Assembly: GCA_026419785.1 (NCBI GenBank)
Contig: JAODTK010005913.1
Coordinates: forward strand, 173,447 to 237,446
Length of the DNA: 64,000 bases
Direction: 5' to 3'
Source: Sclerodactyla briareus
Lineage: Eukaryota; Echinodermata; Holothuroidea; Dendrochirotida; Sclerodactylidae
Of this stretch, positions 34,111-45,574 are shown piece by piece. Each line of letters starts with the position of its first letter. Positions within the stretch are counted from its first letter, which is position 1. The position numbers and the translations under genes were made by a program. Below the pieces are notes generated by a model that saw nothing but the letters and a program-made list of their open reading frames with translations, had not been told where the DNA came from and ran no database searches.

Positions 34111-37100
34111 GTTCTTGAATTATCACAGTGAACGAAAAAAAAGTGTCTAATTTATATGTTTTGTGGCACGAGGAATTCAGTTAAACAGTTATCTTAGTAA
34201 TCGAATGCTTCTATATGGCGTAAACTGAGATGGCGCCAAAAATCGAATGACTGTCCGCCCTTTTCGCTTTCTGCCATAAATATGCCTCCAGATTAGCATT
34301 AAAAGTGTACAACAGACCAAGTGAAATAGGTTTCGTATTCAAAAGCTTGCAAGCTGCTGGACCCAACGATTGGCTTCTTAAATGCCCCCTTCTTTTTATC
34401 AGAATCAACCAAAAATTCTGTAAAGTTCCTGGGGAATGGAATATTCTGTCACATACCTTGAGAAGAAGATTGACTGCAGACTTCTCAAACCTGAAAATTG
34501 GGAGAGGCAAAGTCAGCTAGGCCCCCTTCTCCATGACTGGTCATGGATTGACACACACAGGCTTTTAATGGAAACAGTGGCGTAACCAGTCTTTTCGATC
34601 CAGTGGGGCTTGTAGAGGTGGAGCTGTTCGGCTGATTCTGCATATATATATGACATACACTACTATTCTCAGTTGGATGGATTTCCTTTAGGGGTCAAGA
34701 ACTTCAACTGGGGCCGGCTCCAACCTCATACTCCCCTTGTATGCAACTGGACAGAAAAACTAACAGTTCTCCGTGGGCACCCACCCACCCACTCACTCAC
34801 GAATGGAAGCTCATACCAGGACGGAACCTAGCAACATCCGCCCGCCGCTACCAATCGCCTGGCTCCTCCAGGCAAGCGGCTAGTCCTGGGTTTGGCGCAC
34901 CCTCAACTCTCTAAGGTAGGCTACATCGAAGCTGCGCCAACCATGAGCTACAGGGGCGCCCCCGCGGTTCACCATACCCCGCGGATCCCTTCCAACACAG
35001 TACACAGTGGGCAGGATCGTCCGAAGGGGAAGCGCGCCAGAAGAGGCACCAGCCGGTGGTCGTTCGATCGCGAATCAGGAAGCTAACCTTCGTATCACCA
35101 TCCGGCCTCACGAGAACCCGGGCATTGGGATACACGGACACTGTTCGCTGGAACCAAGGTTGCTTGCGAAGTAAGGGTCGTCAAAGAAGAGGGGGAAGGA
35201 AACATCGTGCCTAACCCTAACCGCTACCTTAGCTCAACAGTGTGCGTCAGAAAACCGTGACTCCACCGGATGAGCGCCGCAACCCTCTCCAAATCCATGT
35301 GTGTTTGTGTACTGCCCTGTATCACATATGTGACAATGCTGCTTCCGCTCAACAGTGTGCGTCTAATGCCTCACTAGCATAGCAATGATGGATGCAAATA
35401 GAACTAAAACAAAACAAACACACGGGAGCTTGGTTCTTCTGCTCATATATTGCAATCGCCACACACAACTATCGAGTGACTTCATCACTTCATATGCCAG
35501 TCTGAAGCGTCTACTGACGTCGGCTCACTTATGACTCAAGGATTTAGTGACTGCCACGTTCCCGCCAACCTGGACAAAACCAGGAGCATGTCCATACAAG
35601 ATGCCAACAAAAGACTGGATCTTAGTCTTGGTCCATGACACCCGAATGCTCAATGAAAAATTCGGTGGAAACCGTGACTCCACCGAATGAGACCCCACAA
35701 TCCTCGCCAAATCCAGACCATACATGTGTCGGAGCTAGTGTACTGCAAATTGATTATATTCAATAAGAAACGACTGCAATCAGCTATATTCTCACCTTCA
35801 AACATTAACCCTTCTTAGTTCACGTATTCAAGTTGATGCAAAATGCTGCGTTTGGTTGTAACAATGATTTTCTCTTTATGTTACCCATGCATGCCGGATT
35901 AACTGACACTCACTTGCTGGTGAACAAGGCTCGGTGATAGCTTGATCACGGGTTGTTGTTATTGCTGTTGGAAATGCACTTCGAATAAATGTTATGCACA
36001 AGATAAGTGTAGTGCATGATACATTTCTGTGTTTATTTCTAACTCTCGTTTACCGTTCTCGGCCGCGCTTACACCACTATAACACTACTGTTAGTGAGGA
36101 CGCTGTCGGAGCATTGCAACACGGCTGCTACTGAGTTCTGCTCTGCATAGGATCTCCAGTACAGCATGTCCGGGATCTGTCATTTGGTGGCCATTAAAAA
36201 AATGTGTCATCCACTCTGATCCAGATCTACCTCATATTTAGGGGAAATCGTAAATTGGCGTTCTCTAGTGAGAGAGAATGCAAATATTCGAAACATGCAC
36301 TCGGTTTGAATTGATGAATATTGAACACTGTGTTTACATTCCATTCATTGCGCGCCTGCACGCACTGTTATCTTCATACTATACGCCGCGCTGATCGACT
36401 CACGATCTGACGATAATGGTTGACTTATGATAACGCTGCAATATACTTGCACTCAGATTTCCAGAATTCTCGGAAGAATGGAAACACTGATGTATCGATG
36501 TGGCATAGTATTTGTGCATTTAGTTGAATGTGCTGATGATTGCAGTTGCTCAGCTCAGCCTCACATTAATTCCATTTATTTTTTCCCCACAACAAATTGA
36601 ATGAAAACAACATCATGTCAAAAAGCGATGTGAAAGAAGTGAACGTGGAACTCGCCCTATCAAAGGGGAGTGCGCACTCCAAAAGAACGCAGTTCGTAAC
36701 ATAATTAACAATCGATGAACGTACGCACCCTACCCCCTATTCACTGAGACAGCTAGCGACACTTTAAATGACAGCTGTAACAACCTCTTCCAATATATAG
36801 GCGTCTTCATACATTTATTTAGTACATTGGAATCGGGTGATGACAGTATTTAACAGCAACTTTTCAGGTGTTTGTGGGGTACAATGAGACATGGGGCACA
36901 CAGTGTCAGAGCCCATACAATTTTACTGTAACTTTCGTTGACATAACCACACCACCCCTCCTCTTCATACAACTCGTTCAAGTAGTTCATCACACCAGCC
37001 TTTCAGTGAGAGGATCCAGCCACGTGCACATAAAGCTCCAGCATATTGACACTTTCACGATCTCAAAATGAGTTTTCCTTCTCGTTGTAGAGTCTTGGAA

Positions 37101-37218
37101 TACACAGATGAACAGGTTCCATTTAGGTTATTGGTGTTCGGTAGGACCGAGAATGCATTGCATCTACTAAAAAAAACCTATAGGCTCAACAGTCAGGGTA
37201 GCTGAATAATGGGCGTCT
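34111..37218. other. No gene; internal direct repeats near 35230-35745
   Basis: No gene recognised. 'ctcaacagtgtgcgtc' occurs at about 35233 and 35347, and a segment 'aaccgtgactccaccg' followed by 'ccaaatcca' and 'catgtgt' occurs at about 35256-35318 and 35668-35735. These show a broken direct repeat with a 410-base spacing. The remainder has no feature I can name. Confidence 0.45.
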
Positions 37219-37219
37219 A

Positions 37220-37530
37220 TGAGAGCGTGAGTGGCCTAGCGGTCAACCTCCGAGCTCGTAATCAGAGGTTGTGGGTTCGAGTCCGCGCAGTATAATACCC
37301 TTGAGCACAGGTATTAATCTCAAACTGCTTCTCTCCACCCCGGTGTATAAATGGGAACCTGTGAGGAGCCTGAGTACAATCGGCGCTGATATAGCAGCCA
37401 CTTACTCTCCGGGATTGTCGGAGTGCGTACCTGGTTCCAGTGAGCGGGGGTAATGTTGTGAAGCGCCTTGATCAGCTGTTAGCTGGATAGGTGCGCTATA
37501 TAAGAATTACATCATTATTATTATTAGCAT
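37220..37530 (+). mobile_element. tRNA-derived SINE, copy 2
   Basis: The head carries a perfect polymerase III A box (TGGCCTAGCGG, 37232-37242) and a perfect B box (GGTTCGAGTCC, 37274-37284). The body has 'caccccggtgtataaatggg' and the tail reads 'gaagcgccttgatcagc', 'ggtgcgctatataagaatta' and 'catcattattattatta'. It is in better condition than the copy at 19876. The tail resembles the 3' end of the L2-like LINE at 38970-40015. About 310 bases is a normal SINE length. Promoter boxes are intact, so transcription is conceivable. Confidence 0.92.
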
Positions 37531-38440
37531 GTGGGGGAACAGTGAGACACTGTTCCTCTACTATTACTGCGCCCACCCACTTTAGTTATCCCCTATATTC
37601 GCGATTAACAATGCTTACGAGCCTGTCCGTTGTTACACCTACTGAGATGATAATGATACGGTGTCAAACGACGATGGGGTACACTGGAAGGTCAGGCAAC
37701 TGCACTTTTGGTCTGCTATTTTCAGTAAGCCACCGGACCACGAAGAATCACAACTGTTGTCGTTGGAATGAATACTTTGCACAATCATTTCACCATGAAA
37801 TTACACAATTTATATTGTGTGAAGGACAGGAGGTTGTGTAAAAAAAAAAAAAACACGTTTGAAGATTTTCCTAAACACACCGGGATAGGTGTGCTATAGT
37901 TACGCACCATTTTCAAGAGTGTATAAGAAGCAAGACTTTGAACAATTCATTCGATCCAGATTTAATCTTGGATCGCCCGTCGGGTCCGCACAACATAACG
38001 TTGAAAAACACCTAATCCGGAGGAGATTGAATTGAATGAGAGGGTCGCGACGAGAGTAATTGTCGGATAACCAGCCTCTTAAACTTGGTGCGTCGTTTAG
38101 CCGGACGAGGATGGCTCCAGACGAGTCTTAAAACTTCGTAAGCTCGATTCTGCTTCGGTTCACAACGTTGAGCTTAACGGCGGGAGGTGGAGGAGGGGGG
38201 GGGGGGGGGCGGTGTGACCCAAGTTGATGATGCGATAAACGAGGGATATATACGCCCGATACTATTGTTAGTGACTCGAGGAAGTCTGTGTCCAGTGAGG
38301 TCTCGTCGGCAAGCCCACACGCGGGGGCGTGCGTTTATTTCATATTCATGATACGGACGGCTATACCCTAAATGTTCGAATGATCCCTTGATATAGATTG
38401 GTTTCAAACTTTAATATTCTGTTTCAATTGTGAAGTGCCA
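37531..38440. other. No gene recognised
   Basis: An A run of 13 lies at 37841-37853 and a G tract at about 38195-38209. No supported coding region. Confidence 0.4.
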
Positions 38441-38444
38441 CAAA

Positions 38445-38940
38445 TAGCTTCGTCCTGGATTTGTGAGCTCTGGGGAGTATCTACGGCCTACCTGATTGTT
38501 CTCTTTCTAGGTTGCAAAGAGTCCAGAATTTTGCTGCCAAGCTCATCCTTAACCGACGTTAGGTTTGAAAGAACTACGCAATGATGGAAAGAACTACATG
38601 GTTACTCATAGATACAAAATCCGGGTATCAAGAGCTTTGTCTGGCCCCGTTAAATGTGTCATGGCCCTAAGTATTTGTGCAAGTACTCTAATAGCAGTAC
38701 GAAGGGTATGCTCTTTAGGTCTGGACCCACCTTTGCAGTGCCTAAAACGAGAACGAAAAGGTATGGCGATCGTGCCTTCTCAGTGGCTGGCCCACGTGAA
38801 TGGAACAAACTCCCATAAAGTGACAAGGCCTGTACTATACTCTCATTACTTTCAGGGGGGGGGGGGGGAATTCAAAACTTACTATCCTTTTTCCCAGACG
38901 TTTCATTAGGTTGCAATCCGTTCAGTTCGTAATTTGTGTA
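38445..38940 (+). mobile_element. L2/CR1-like LINE 3' end, copy A
   Basis: Translated pieces give 'PDCSLSRLQRVQNFAAKLIL' (about 38490-38550) and, after a deletion, 'LRSLDPPLQ', 'KRYGDRAFSVAGPREWNKLP' in mixed frames (about 38710-38815), and a terminal 'FKTYPFSQTFH'. This is the extreme C-terminus of an L2/CR1 reverse transcriptase; a middle portion ('HWLPVRERI' region) is missing. The 3' tail begins 'gtgtatgaagcgcc' and is cut off abruptly at 38950 by the next element. Strongly 5'-truncated and frameshifted. Confidence 0.85.
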
Positions 38941-38949
38941 TGAAGCGCC

Positions 38950-39001
38950 ACAGGAGAGGACCGAGAACTGATCCCCAGAGTCTATCTCGGTCCCCTCCTG
39001 T
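38950..39001. repeat. 17-base inverted repeat at the LINE A/LINE B junction
   Basis: 'acaggagaggaccgaga' (38950-38966) is complementary to 'tctcggtcccctcctgt' (38985-39001) with one mismatch. The right arm is LINE B's RT 'SVLGPLL' codons, so the left arm is a piece of the same RT codons in opposite orientation. The 18-base spacer reads 'actgatccccagagtcta'. Confidence 0.85.
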
Positions 39002-40015
39002 AATCTTTCTACACCAGCCCTATCAGTGACATTATCCGTTCACATCTTGTTGACCACATGATCTATGCTCTGATGATACGAAGTTGTACCTTTCCTATCA
39101 CTCATTTGATCGATCATCTGCTATCAGCTAGTAGACGCTAGAATGTGTATCAGCTGTCATGCATTGGGCTGCTGTAAATCTAAATAGCTTAAAATAAATT
39201 ACTTCCGAGTCATTCATACCCCCCCCCCCAGACTCCGTGAGTACCAACCACTTTCCCCACTGCGCGTTAGAAGTCACTTGTTCAGCCGTCATGCTGCCAG
39301 AACCTGGGTTACAGTTGATCATCACCTTGATCCTAAATCACACATCCGCAACATGTTCAATCCGGCTAGTATGGTATCCACCAAATTGGACAGTTGCGGA
39401 AATATCTCGACCAGGATTCAACTGAAAAGCTCGCTTATGTTTGTATCATCTCGTTTAGTCTTCTGCAATAGCTTACTCGCCGTCTCCCTCTTCTGAACTC
39501 GTTAACTCCAACATATCCAGAATGCAGCCGCCATAATTGTCACTTGTACTAAGCCCAGACAGCATATCCCTCCAGTCCTGCACACTCTTCAGTGGCTTCC
39601 ACGGCAGTTGACGCTTGAAGTTCCTTCAAGGTTCTGCTTATCATGTTTAGGATTCACAAAGGCGATTCACCAGCTTATCTACAAAAATCCTCATCTCGTA
39701 GGCCCCATATGTTCCTGTTCGCAATCTTCCTTCTTCCACGCAGAACCTGTTCTCACAACCCAAAAATCGCACTAAAACCTACTGTGAACGTGCTTTCTCC
39801 TGGTTGGGGCCTACTCTCTGGATGCCCTTCCAGAGGATATTCGCAACTCCCCTAGTATCAGCTCTTTCAAGAGGAAGCTGAAAGCTCACCTGTTTTATGC
39901 CTTCACTCTTTTTCTCTTCTTCGTTTGTCAGCGCTTATTGTTGTTGTTGAAGTGAGCGCTATGGAAATGCCACCTCATTATTATCATCATTATTATTATA
40001 TTATTTTATATTATT
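38970..40015 (+). mobile_element. L2/CR1-like LINE, copy B, RT to 3' tail
   Basis: Pieces in several frames give the RT motif 'PQ-SLSRSPP' (about 38973), the catalytic 'IYA-DDT' with a one-base insertion at about 39060-39080, 'ALVTSRLVFCNSLLAVS' (about 39430), 'LQHIQNAAAIIVT' (about 39510), 'PVLHTLQWLP' (about 39570), 'IHKGDSPAYL' (39649-39680), then 'ERAFSW-GP' and 'FKRKLKAHLF'. The 3' tail is 'gcgcttattgttgttgttga', 'agtgagcgctatggaaatgc' and TTA/TCA repeats to 40015. It covers the second half of RT and the C-terminus; the endonuclease is absent. Inactive. Confidence 0.9.
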
Positions 40016-41045
40016 GGGTAATCACGGAGACGCGTGTCTCAAGGAAACCTGATGGAATATTCATCGAAAATATAGTTCAGCAATGCATAAATTACGGAGA
40101 ATCGATACTCTAAAGCTTGCTGTACCAGCAAAGTGGATGGATTGACCATTGAGCAGATAGCGCGAGCTGTGGATCATGGACGACAAGGAGAGAGCATCGA
40201 AGGGAAGGCGAATTTCTGTTGATTCGAAAGATTTTGAACAATAGATATTGAATCGCCCACAAGGTTTAATTCTTTTGAGCGAAACCTGCAGCCTATGGTG
40301 AGGGAGGGGAGGGGTACTCCTGGCAATTGTCTAGAGACGACTTAGTGTTATAAAATTATACACGAAACCACAGCAGCTGGTTTCTAATGTGAACTCCTTT
40401 GTTCTTTCTGAGAGCGTAGGAGTGGAGCAAGCTGTCCGTGCCCAATACCTTCAAAACATGAACGCATCCTACCAAACCAAAAAAAAAAAGAAGATTAAAG
40501 GCGAATGGGGGTATGGCCCGTGCTGCAAGTGTGCCGATTGTGCATTGTCTAGATCTCTTTGGAATGTGAATGGAATAATGTGTTTTCCCAGACTGAATTT
40601 TCGCTATGTTCCCTCCAGTATATTCCACGAACCCAAGGATGGTCACGAGTGGAATTCTCATACAGATATTCGAGTTCCTTTTTGCATGAAACCTAATTAT
40701 AGACACCATGATGAATTGGAGTAACCAGAAAAGCGTTAGTTCTGTGATACTTTATAGTGTTTTATGAGCAAAATGACCGCCATACTAGAAACCCGCGTGG
40801 CTATCGTTGTTTTTCGGAAGGACTAATCCTTAGACTAATTTGGTGCTTCTGTCCGGAAATGAAATATTTTTCTGCTTTTCTGCCCCACTACTAGGAGCTG
40901 ACATTAGACTGCGTATCGTGTGCCCTGTTCAAAGTCTCGTCAGAGACCACAAACTCAAAGTTAGGGGCGCCCTATTGTGTGTACATCGTGAGGCACATCG
41001 AGTTTGTTTACTCTATATCTACGAATTCCCCCCAGTTAGCAGTAT
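40016..41045. other. No gene recognised
   Basis: Frames of 111 (plus, 40389-40724) and 117 codons (minus, 40356-40709) overlap on opposite strands and match nothing I know. A short A run at 40479-40488 lies inside both. I do not call either one. Confidence 0.35.
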
Positions 41046-41715
41046 TCGAGTTATATATAGAACACGGTCAGCGCTACGCATCACACCCCCATCATATTGA
41101 GTTACAACTTTGAAATGTTAGCCAAAAGCGCCCCTGAAAATCCCGATTTCGACTAGTGGAGGGCGCAACGACAGTTTTCCCCCAGGTCAGCGTTGTTATC
41201 GAGTAATAGACCACGGTCTGCGTTATACTTCGCACCCCTGTACCATTATATTGAGTTACAATTTCAAACTGTTAACCAAAAGCGCCTTTAAATTCCGATT
41301 TCGACTAGTGGGCGCAATTTCCGGGCCCTCTGGAGGGCGCAACAACAACCACCCCTCCCCCCCCCCCCCCCCTCCAGATCAGCGGTCATGGGGTTATAGA
41401 ACACGGTCTGCGCTATACATCGCACCCCCATTATGTTGAGTTACAATTTCGGAATGCTAGCCAAAACTTCGCCGTTGATAAATCCAGATTTCGACCAGTG
41501 GGCCACACTGGAGAGCGCAACGACAATCTCCCCCAGGTCAGCGGTTATACCTTGCACCCGCCCCCTCAATTTGAGTTCACTTTCGAAATGTTAGCCAAAA
41601 GCGCCTTTGAATATCCCGTTCCGACTATGTGTCGCAACTTCCGGGCCCTCTTCTGGCCCGACGACAATTCCCCCCCCCCCTCCCAGTTCAGCGGTAGGGA
41701 GTGATAGAACATGGT
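41046..41715. repeat. Tandem repeat, about four units of 147-192 bases
   Basis: Unit starts marked by 'tatagaacacggtctgcg' or close variants fall at about 41052, 41203, 41395 and 41702, with one unit lacking the phrase (about 41539). Each unit continues with 'ttgagttacaatttc', 'gttagccaaaagcgcc', 'tccgatttcgactagtgg' and 'agggcgcaacgacaa', and ends at 'ccaggtcagcgg', usually just after a C tract. Units differ in length mainly through the C tract and a 'ccgggccctctggagggcg' insert. Confidence 0.92.
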
Positions 41716-41719
41716 CTGC

Positions 41720-42780
41720 CCAGGTCGCTATACAAGGCACTCCATCATGTTATGCTATGGTGGCTCACAGGCGAACTGGTGAAATATTTGATAATATCAA
41801 CCCTCATATCTTGGTCCCCTTGTTCACCAGCTTGGCTTTTACTTGGAGGAACTTACCTTCATTGGGCGCAACTCATTTCTACAATTGTACCCCCAAAAAA
41901 CTCTTGTCAATGGCGAAACTTCTACTGAGAGTGAAGTCTGGTCTGGGGCTCCCCAGGGTAACCGACCTTGGCCCACTCTTTTTCCTTTGCTACCATAACG
42001 ACCTGCCTAATCCTTGTCTATTCGAAAATTTTGCAGACGACGCCTTTCTGTACCGCCACATCAACAAAAACGCCCAAGATGTACGCATACAGCCTCCCCC
42101 GACTACCAACGTATAGACAATCACGACTACCCTGCAATGGTCTCCAATGACTGGTGCATGACTTTCATACTTCTAAATGTCCATGTCTTCACACCACTTG
42201 AAAAACCAAACCTAGCAATTTAGCTACCTGAGTCTCCCTGGGCCATCCACCTTGCCAATGTAAACTCCTACCCCTACCTTGGTGTGACTCTCGACTCCTA
42301 AGACTGACATGGACCACCCACATGCCAACGCTGCTAAAGCCAACCAGACCGCTAATTTCTCTCGAGAAGTCTATAAGTGCCCATCTCAGATCCATTTTAA
42401 CAGGCTGCCTACAAAATCTATGTGCATCCCCAGCTCGAGTATGCCTCTCGTTCTAGTCCCACCAAACGGTTACGAAACAATAGAATTGGAAATGTCAATC
42501 AACAGGCTGGAAAGTTTTTGTCACTGGACGCTTTAGGCGTAACGAAAATATCAACTCGACCTCATATTATGTCTTCCTTCAATTGGGACTCGCTTATTTA
42601 GCACCGAAGAATGTTGTTGACTTGTTTACATGCCACACAAGTTGCACTCAACATGAAATCCAAACACACGACATTTTCATCCCACACAACAGTGGTACCA
42701 CTAGATCCAACACTCAGCCCTTCCAAAACATTTTTATTGCCGTGCTGGCCCGTCAGAGCGCCTATATTTCAAGGACATTG
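41720..42780 (+). mobile_element. Jockey/CR1-superfamily LINE, RT domain, frameshifted
   Basis: A 'TLVNGETSTESEVWSGAPQG' segment (about 41900-41955) is followed by 'GPLFFLCYHNDLPNP' and 'FADDAFLYRHINK' (41970-42075), the catalytic FADD being intact. Then come 'NDWCMTF' (about 42148), 'SYPYLGVTLDS' (about 42268-42298), 'LTWTTHM' and 'AKANQTANFSREVYKCPSQI' (about 42305-42390), degraded thumb text, and 'THDIFIPHNSG' (about 42670). The gene order is RT motif, catalytic loop, thumb. The first RT motifs and endonuclease are missing. The longest open part (169 codons, 41607-42116) is the longest frame in the window. The clade differs from the other LINEs here. Inactive. Confidence 0.88.
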
Positions 42781-43024
42781 GTAATGGACCAGCCTCCCCT
42801 CAAATAAGCTGGACTTGGCAATGAGAGTGCCTTCAAAAGAGCAGGTGGCACCTGGCTATTCAATAATCTGCACACCAACTATCCGCCATCAAATGCCACG
42901 CATGGCGCATTGGAGTATCACGACAAAGCAGAATGTGAACTATTCCGCATTTTTATTCCTAGTCACTCTTGACGGCATTTACAGGCTTCCATAGTTCCAA
43001 AATGTTCGCTGCTAATCATGTACT

Positions 43025-43560
43025 ATGGAACGCCAAAACTATGAAACGCCCAAACGGACATTATTCGATTATTGATTCTGACGCGCTTCCTCATTATGCA
43101 AGACAAATTCTCCGTCACATAATGAGTGACCCGAAAAACATATTTACTCATTATGCGACTCGGGTAGTCTGTCGCATAACGACATTACTTTATTTTCTGG
43201 ACGAACATGTCTTTGCCACATGATGATTGCCGTTTCGGACAATATCGCTAAACTTTCGTTATTCGGCAGTTGCCACCCTCGCATAATGACTTCCCTACTC
43301 ATTATTCGCCAAGTACCACCGTCGCATAATGATCTTTTTACTCATTATTCGGCAATCGCCACCGCTGCATGAAAACTTCCTAACTTATTATTCGACATCA
43401 AATACTGACGCATGATTACTTCTGTCCTCATTATTCGGCAGCTGATACTGCCGAATAATGATTAGAGAAAATTTTCTGCAAGGGCTCTCACACATGCAAA
43501 GCAATAGACGCGAAAGAATGAGAAACTGCACAATTCGCCGAACGTACAATATTCGAAAAA
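43025..43560 (+). repeat. Left arm of the foldback, with 'cgcataatga' array
   Basis: From 43255 to 43460, four or more units of about 50-55 bases alternate 'tcattattcggcagttgcca' and 'cctcgcataatgac'. The flanking outer part (43025-43255) and inner part (43461-43560) are unique words that recur inverted on the right side. Open frames here are shadows. Confidence 0.85.
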
Positions 43561-43679
43561 GATGGCGCTCTGCCAGTTCAAGACTCCATATGGCTTAAAA
43601 CCAATTCCTCCAATGGCACAGAGGAATACGGGAGACGTGAAGTAATTTGCATTGCCGAAACAGACAATATTCAGATATC

Positions 43680-43790
43680 GTTCTGCAGAGGTTACTCGTT
43701 CTGCAGAGGTTTCTCATTCTGCAGAGTTTTCTCGTTCTGCAGAGGTTACTCGTTTTGCAGAGGTTTCTCATTCTGCAGCGTTTTCAAGAC
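43680..43790. repeat. 'ttctgcagaggttactcg' tandem repeat
   Basis: Six units of about 18-19 bases alternating 'ttctgcagaggttactcg' and 'ttctgcagaggtttctca'. It lies just inside the left arm of the foldback structure. Confidence 0.93.
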
Positions 43791-45339
43791 TCAGCATAAT
43801 AACTTGATTTTTTTTTTATTGTTCGACCGTTATAGCAGCAGCATAATGACTTAATTTAGTCATTCTGCGCCAGTTTCTATCGCGCACATTAGGCTAGTCT
43901 CTAGATGATCTTGAACCAGTCTCTCGAAAGTGACATCACTCGTAGCTCTGGTATAGCCCGGCCCGAAAACTGATTATCTAGGCTAAGGGCCCATGAAATG
44001 GAGGACATCCTCGAAGAGTTGGGCCTGCCAAATACCCCAGAAAAGAATGCACATCTGCATCCTCAAACGAGCACCTGTCTCTGTCTATTTCTTACTTAAT
44101 ACTGTAATAGGATAATACGACTCTCATACATTATGTCTCGCAAGGAGCGTAAATTTAACATAAGCTTGCAAAATTATATATAAATAACGGTGTTACCTCT
44201 CAGGAGTGCGCGCTATACGTAGCATTTATACCCCAACTACACTCTGATGCAAATAAACGAGAGTGCGTCAAGAACCCATCAGACCGCCCTCTATCAATAC
44301 AAAGCTGGTCGCCCTGGTAGGGTCAAAAGAAGGACGAACACCCAATTTTCGCCTTCATTCAACCTGAATCCCCTCCCCAACCTACCCTCAACCACAGAGG
44401 GTGGCAACTACTCTCTCTAACGAATTACTCGTTGAAGAAATAACAGTCAAAGTTATTCGACACGTGAGAAACCCCGCCATTAAACGGCATAACTACTGAT
44501 GACGCACTTCAGAGCAGAAACTGCAGTCTAGTTACCTAGTCTCCAGCCTAACAAAAGGCTGCACCCCCAGTCACAAGTCCGATTGGTGCCCTCCCCACGT
44601 AGTAGCCCATGCCACATCCAAGCTTAATAAATCCCGCCCTCAATATTTGGCGCGGAGCATCCGTTTATGCACGGACTTACCAAGTCACGCATAAGACTTA
44701 CTCATCTTCAACGCCTGGCAACACAGTCCACCAACCGTGTTTGCCCAAATGGCAACCGACTACTCAAGTCTTCATTTGTATAATGGAATGCACTAAGTCA
44801 GCAACGCACTCCCACGTCACTGGCACCAAGTCAAATTCCTGAAAAACAATTTTATGTACCAGACTTACAAATACAGACTCACTCAAGTCCACCATTACCT
44901 ACATGGCTTGACCCGTAAGTCTCTATCCCCCCACTTAAGTCACCAACACTTAAGTAGCAGTACCTATGTTCCAGGTACAATAAGTCATACAGAGAACTTA
45001 TTTTCCTTGCTGTCACTCCATAAAGTCTGCAATTCAACACGACCCACCCCCTTCAGGCACGGATTTGGGATTCATACACAATTAATTCCCGTCTGGCATT
45101 CAACTAATGCCACCACGCCACGAAACACTAAAATGTTTTTTGCCTATAGTCCTTGCCCACAAATTCGAGGAATCGACTTTCCAAGGTCTCGGGCTGCCTC
45201 CATAACAATTCTTAATCTGCTCACGGTTCCAGTGAAACACTAGATGGGTGGTGACCCCGGCCAGCGCCAACCCTTCCTAAAATAACGCGGTATAGTGTTA
45301 CTTTTTGATGTCTCAAATTCTCCCAAATTCCTTAATCTT
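43791..45339. other. Interior of the foldback, no gene recognised
   Basis: The interior carries frames of 77 (44609-44842) and 129 codons (44854-45243) in the same direction, separated by 11 bases. Both are rich in Thr, His and Pro and show no motif of any transposase I know. The composition is C-rich and G-poor on the plus strand over 44570-45240, which inflates open frame length. 'aagt' words (caagtc, taagtc) are unusually frequent at 44690-45030. Confidence 0.4.
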
Positions 45340-45565
45340 TTTCGAATATTGTACGTTTCGGGGAATTGTGCAGTTCCTCATTCTTCTGCGCCTATTGCTT
45401 TGCATGCTGTGAGAGCCCTTGCAGAAAATTTTCTTTCAATCATTATTCGCAGTATCGCTACTGCCGAATATGAGGACAATAAGTATTATGTGTCAGTGTT
45501 GCTGCCGCATTAATGGTGAAGAATCTGGTGGTGCGGCCGCATAATGAGCAAAGATCATTATCCCC
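45340..45565 (-). repeat. Right arm of the foldback, inner piece
   Basis: Reverse complement of about 43350-43560. It includes 'atctttttcgaatattgtac', 'agggctcaca'-complement words and 'cattattcgcagtatcgc', then enters the 'cgcataatga' array before being interrupted at about 45570. Confidence 0.8.
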
Positions 45566-45574
45566 CGGGGTTTT

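Noticed and set aside
37220-37295. A genuine tRNA gene
   Set aside because: The promoter boxes are good, but the head continues into a SINE body and tail and the acceptor ends do not pair cleanly.
40356-40724. Opposed 111- and 117-codon frames
   Set aside because: They overlap on opposite strands over an A run, with no known motif; one at least must be false and neither has support.
43255-43460. CRISPR-like array
   Set aside because: The spacers are not unique, units are palindromic and diverged, and the context is animal DNA; it is a repeat arm of the foldback structure.
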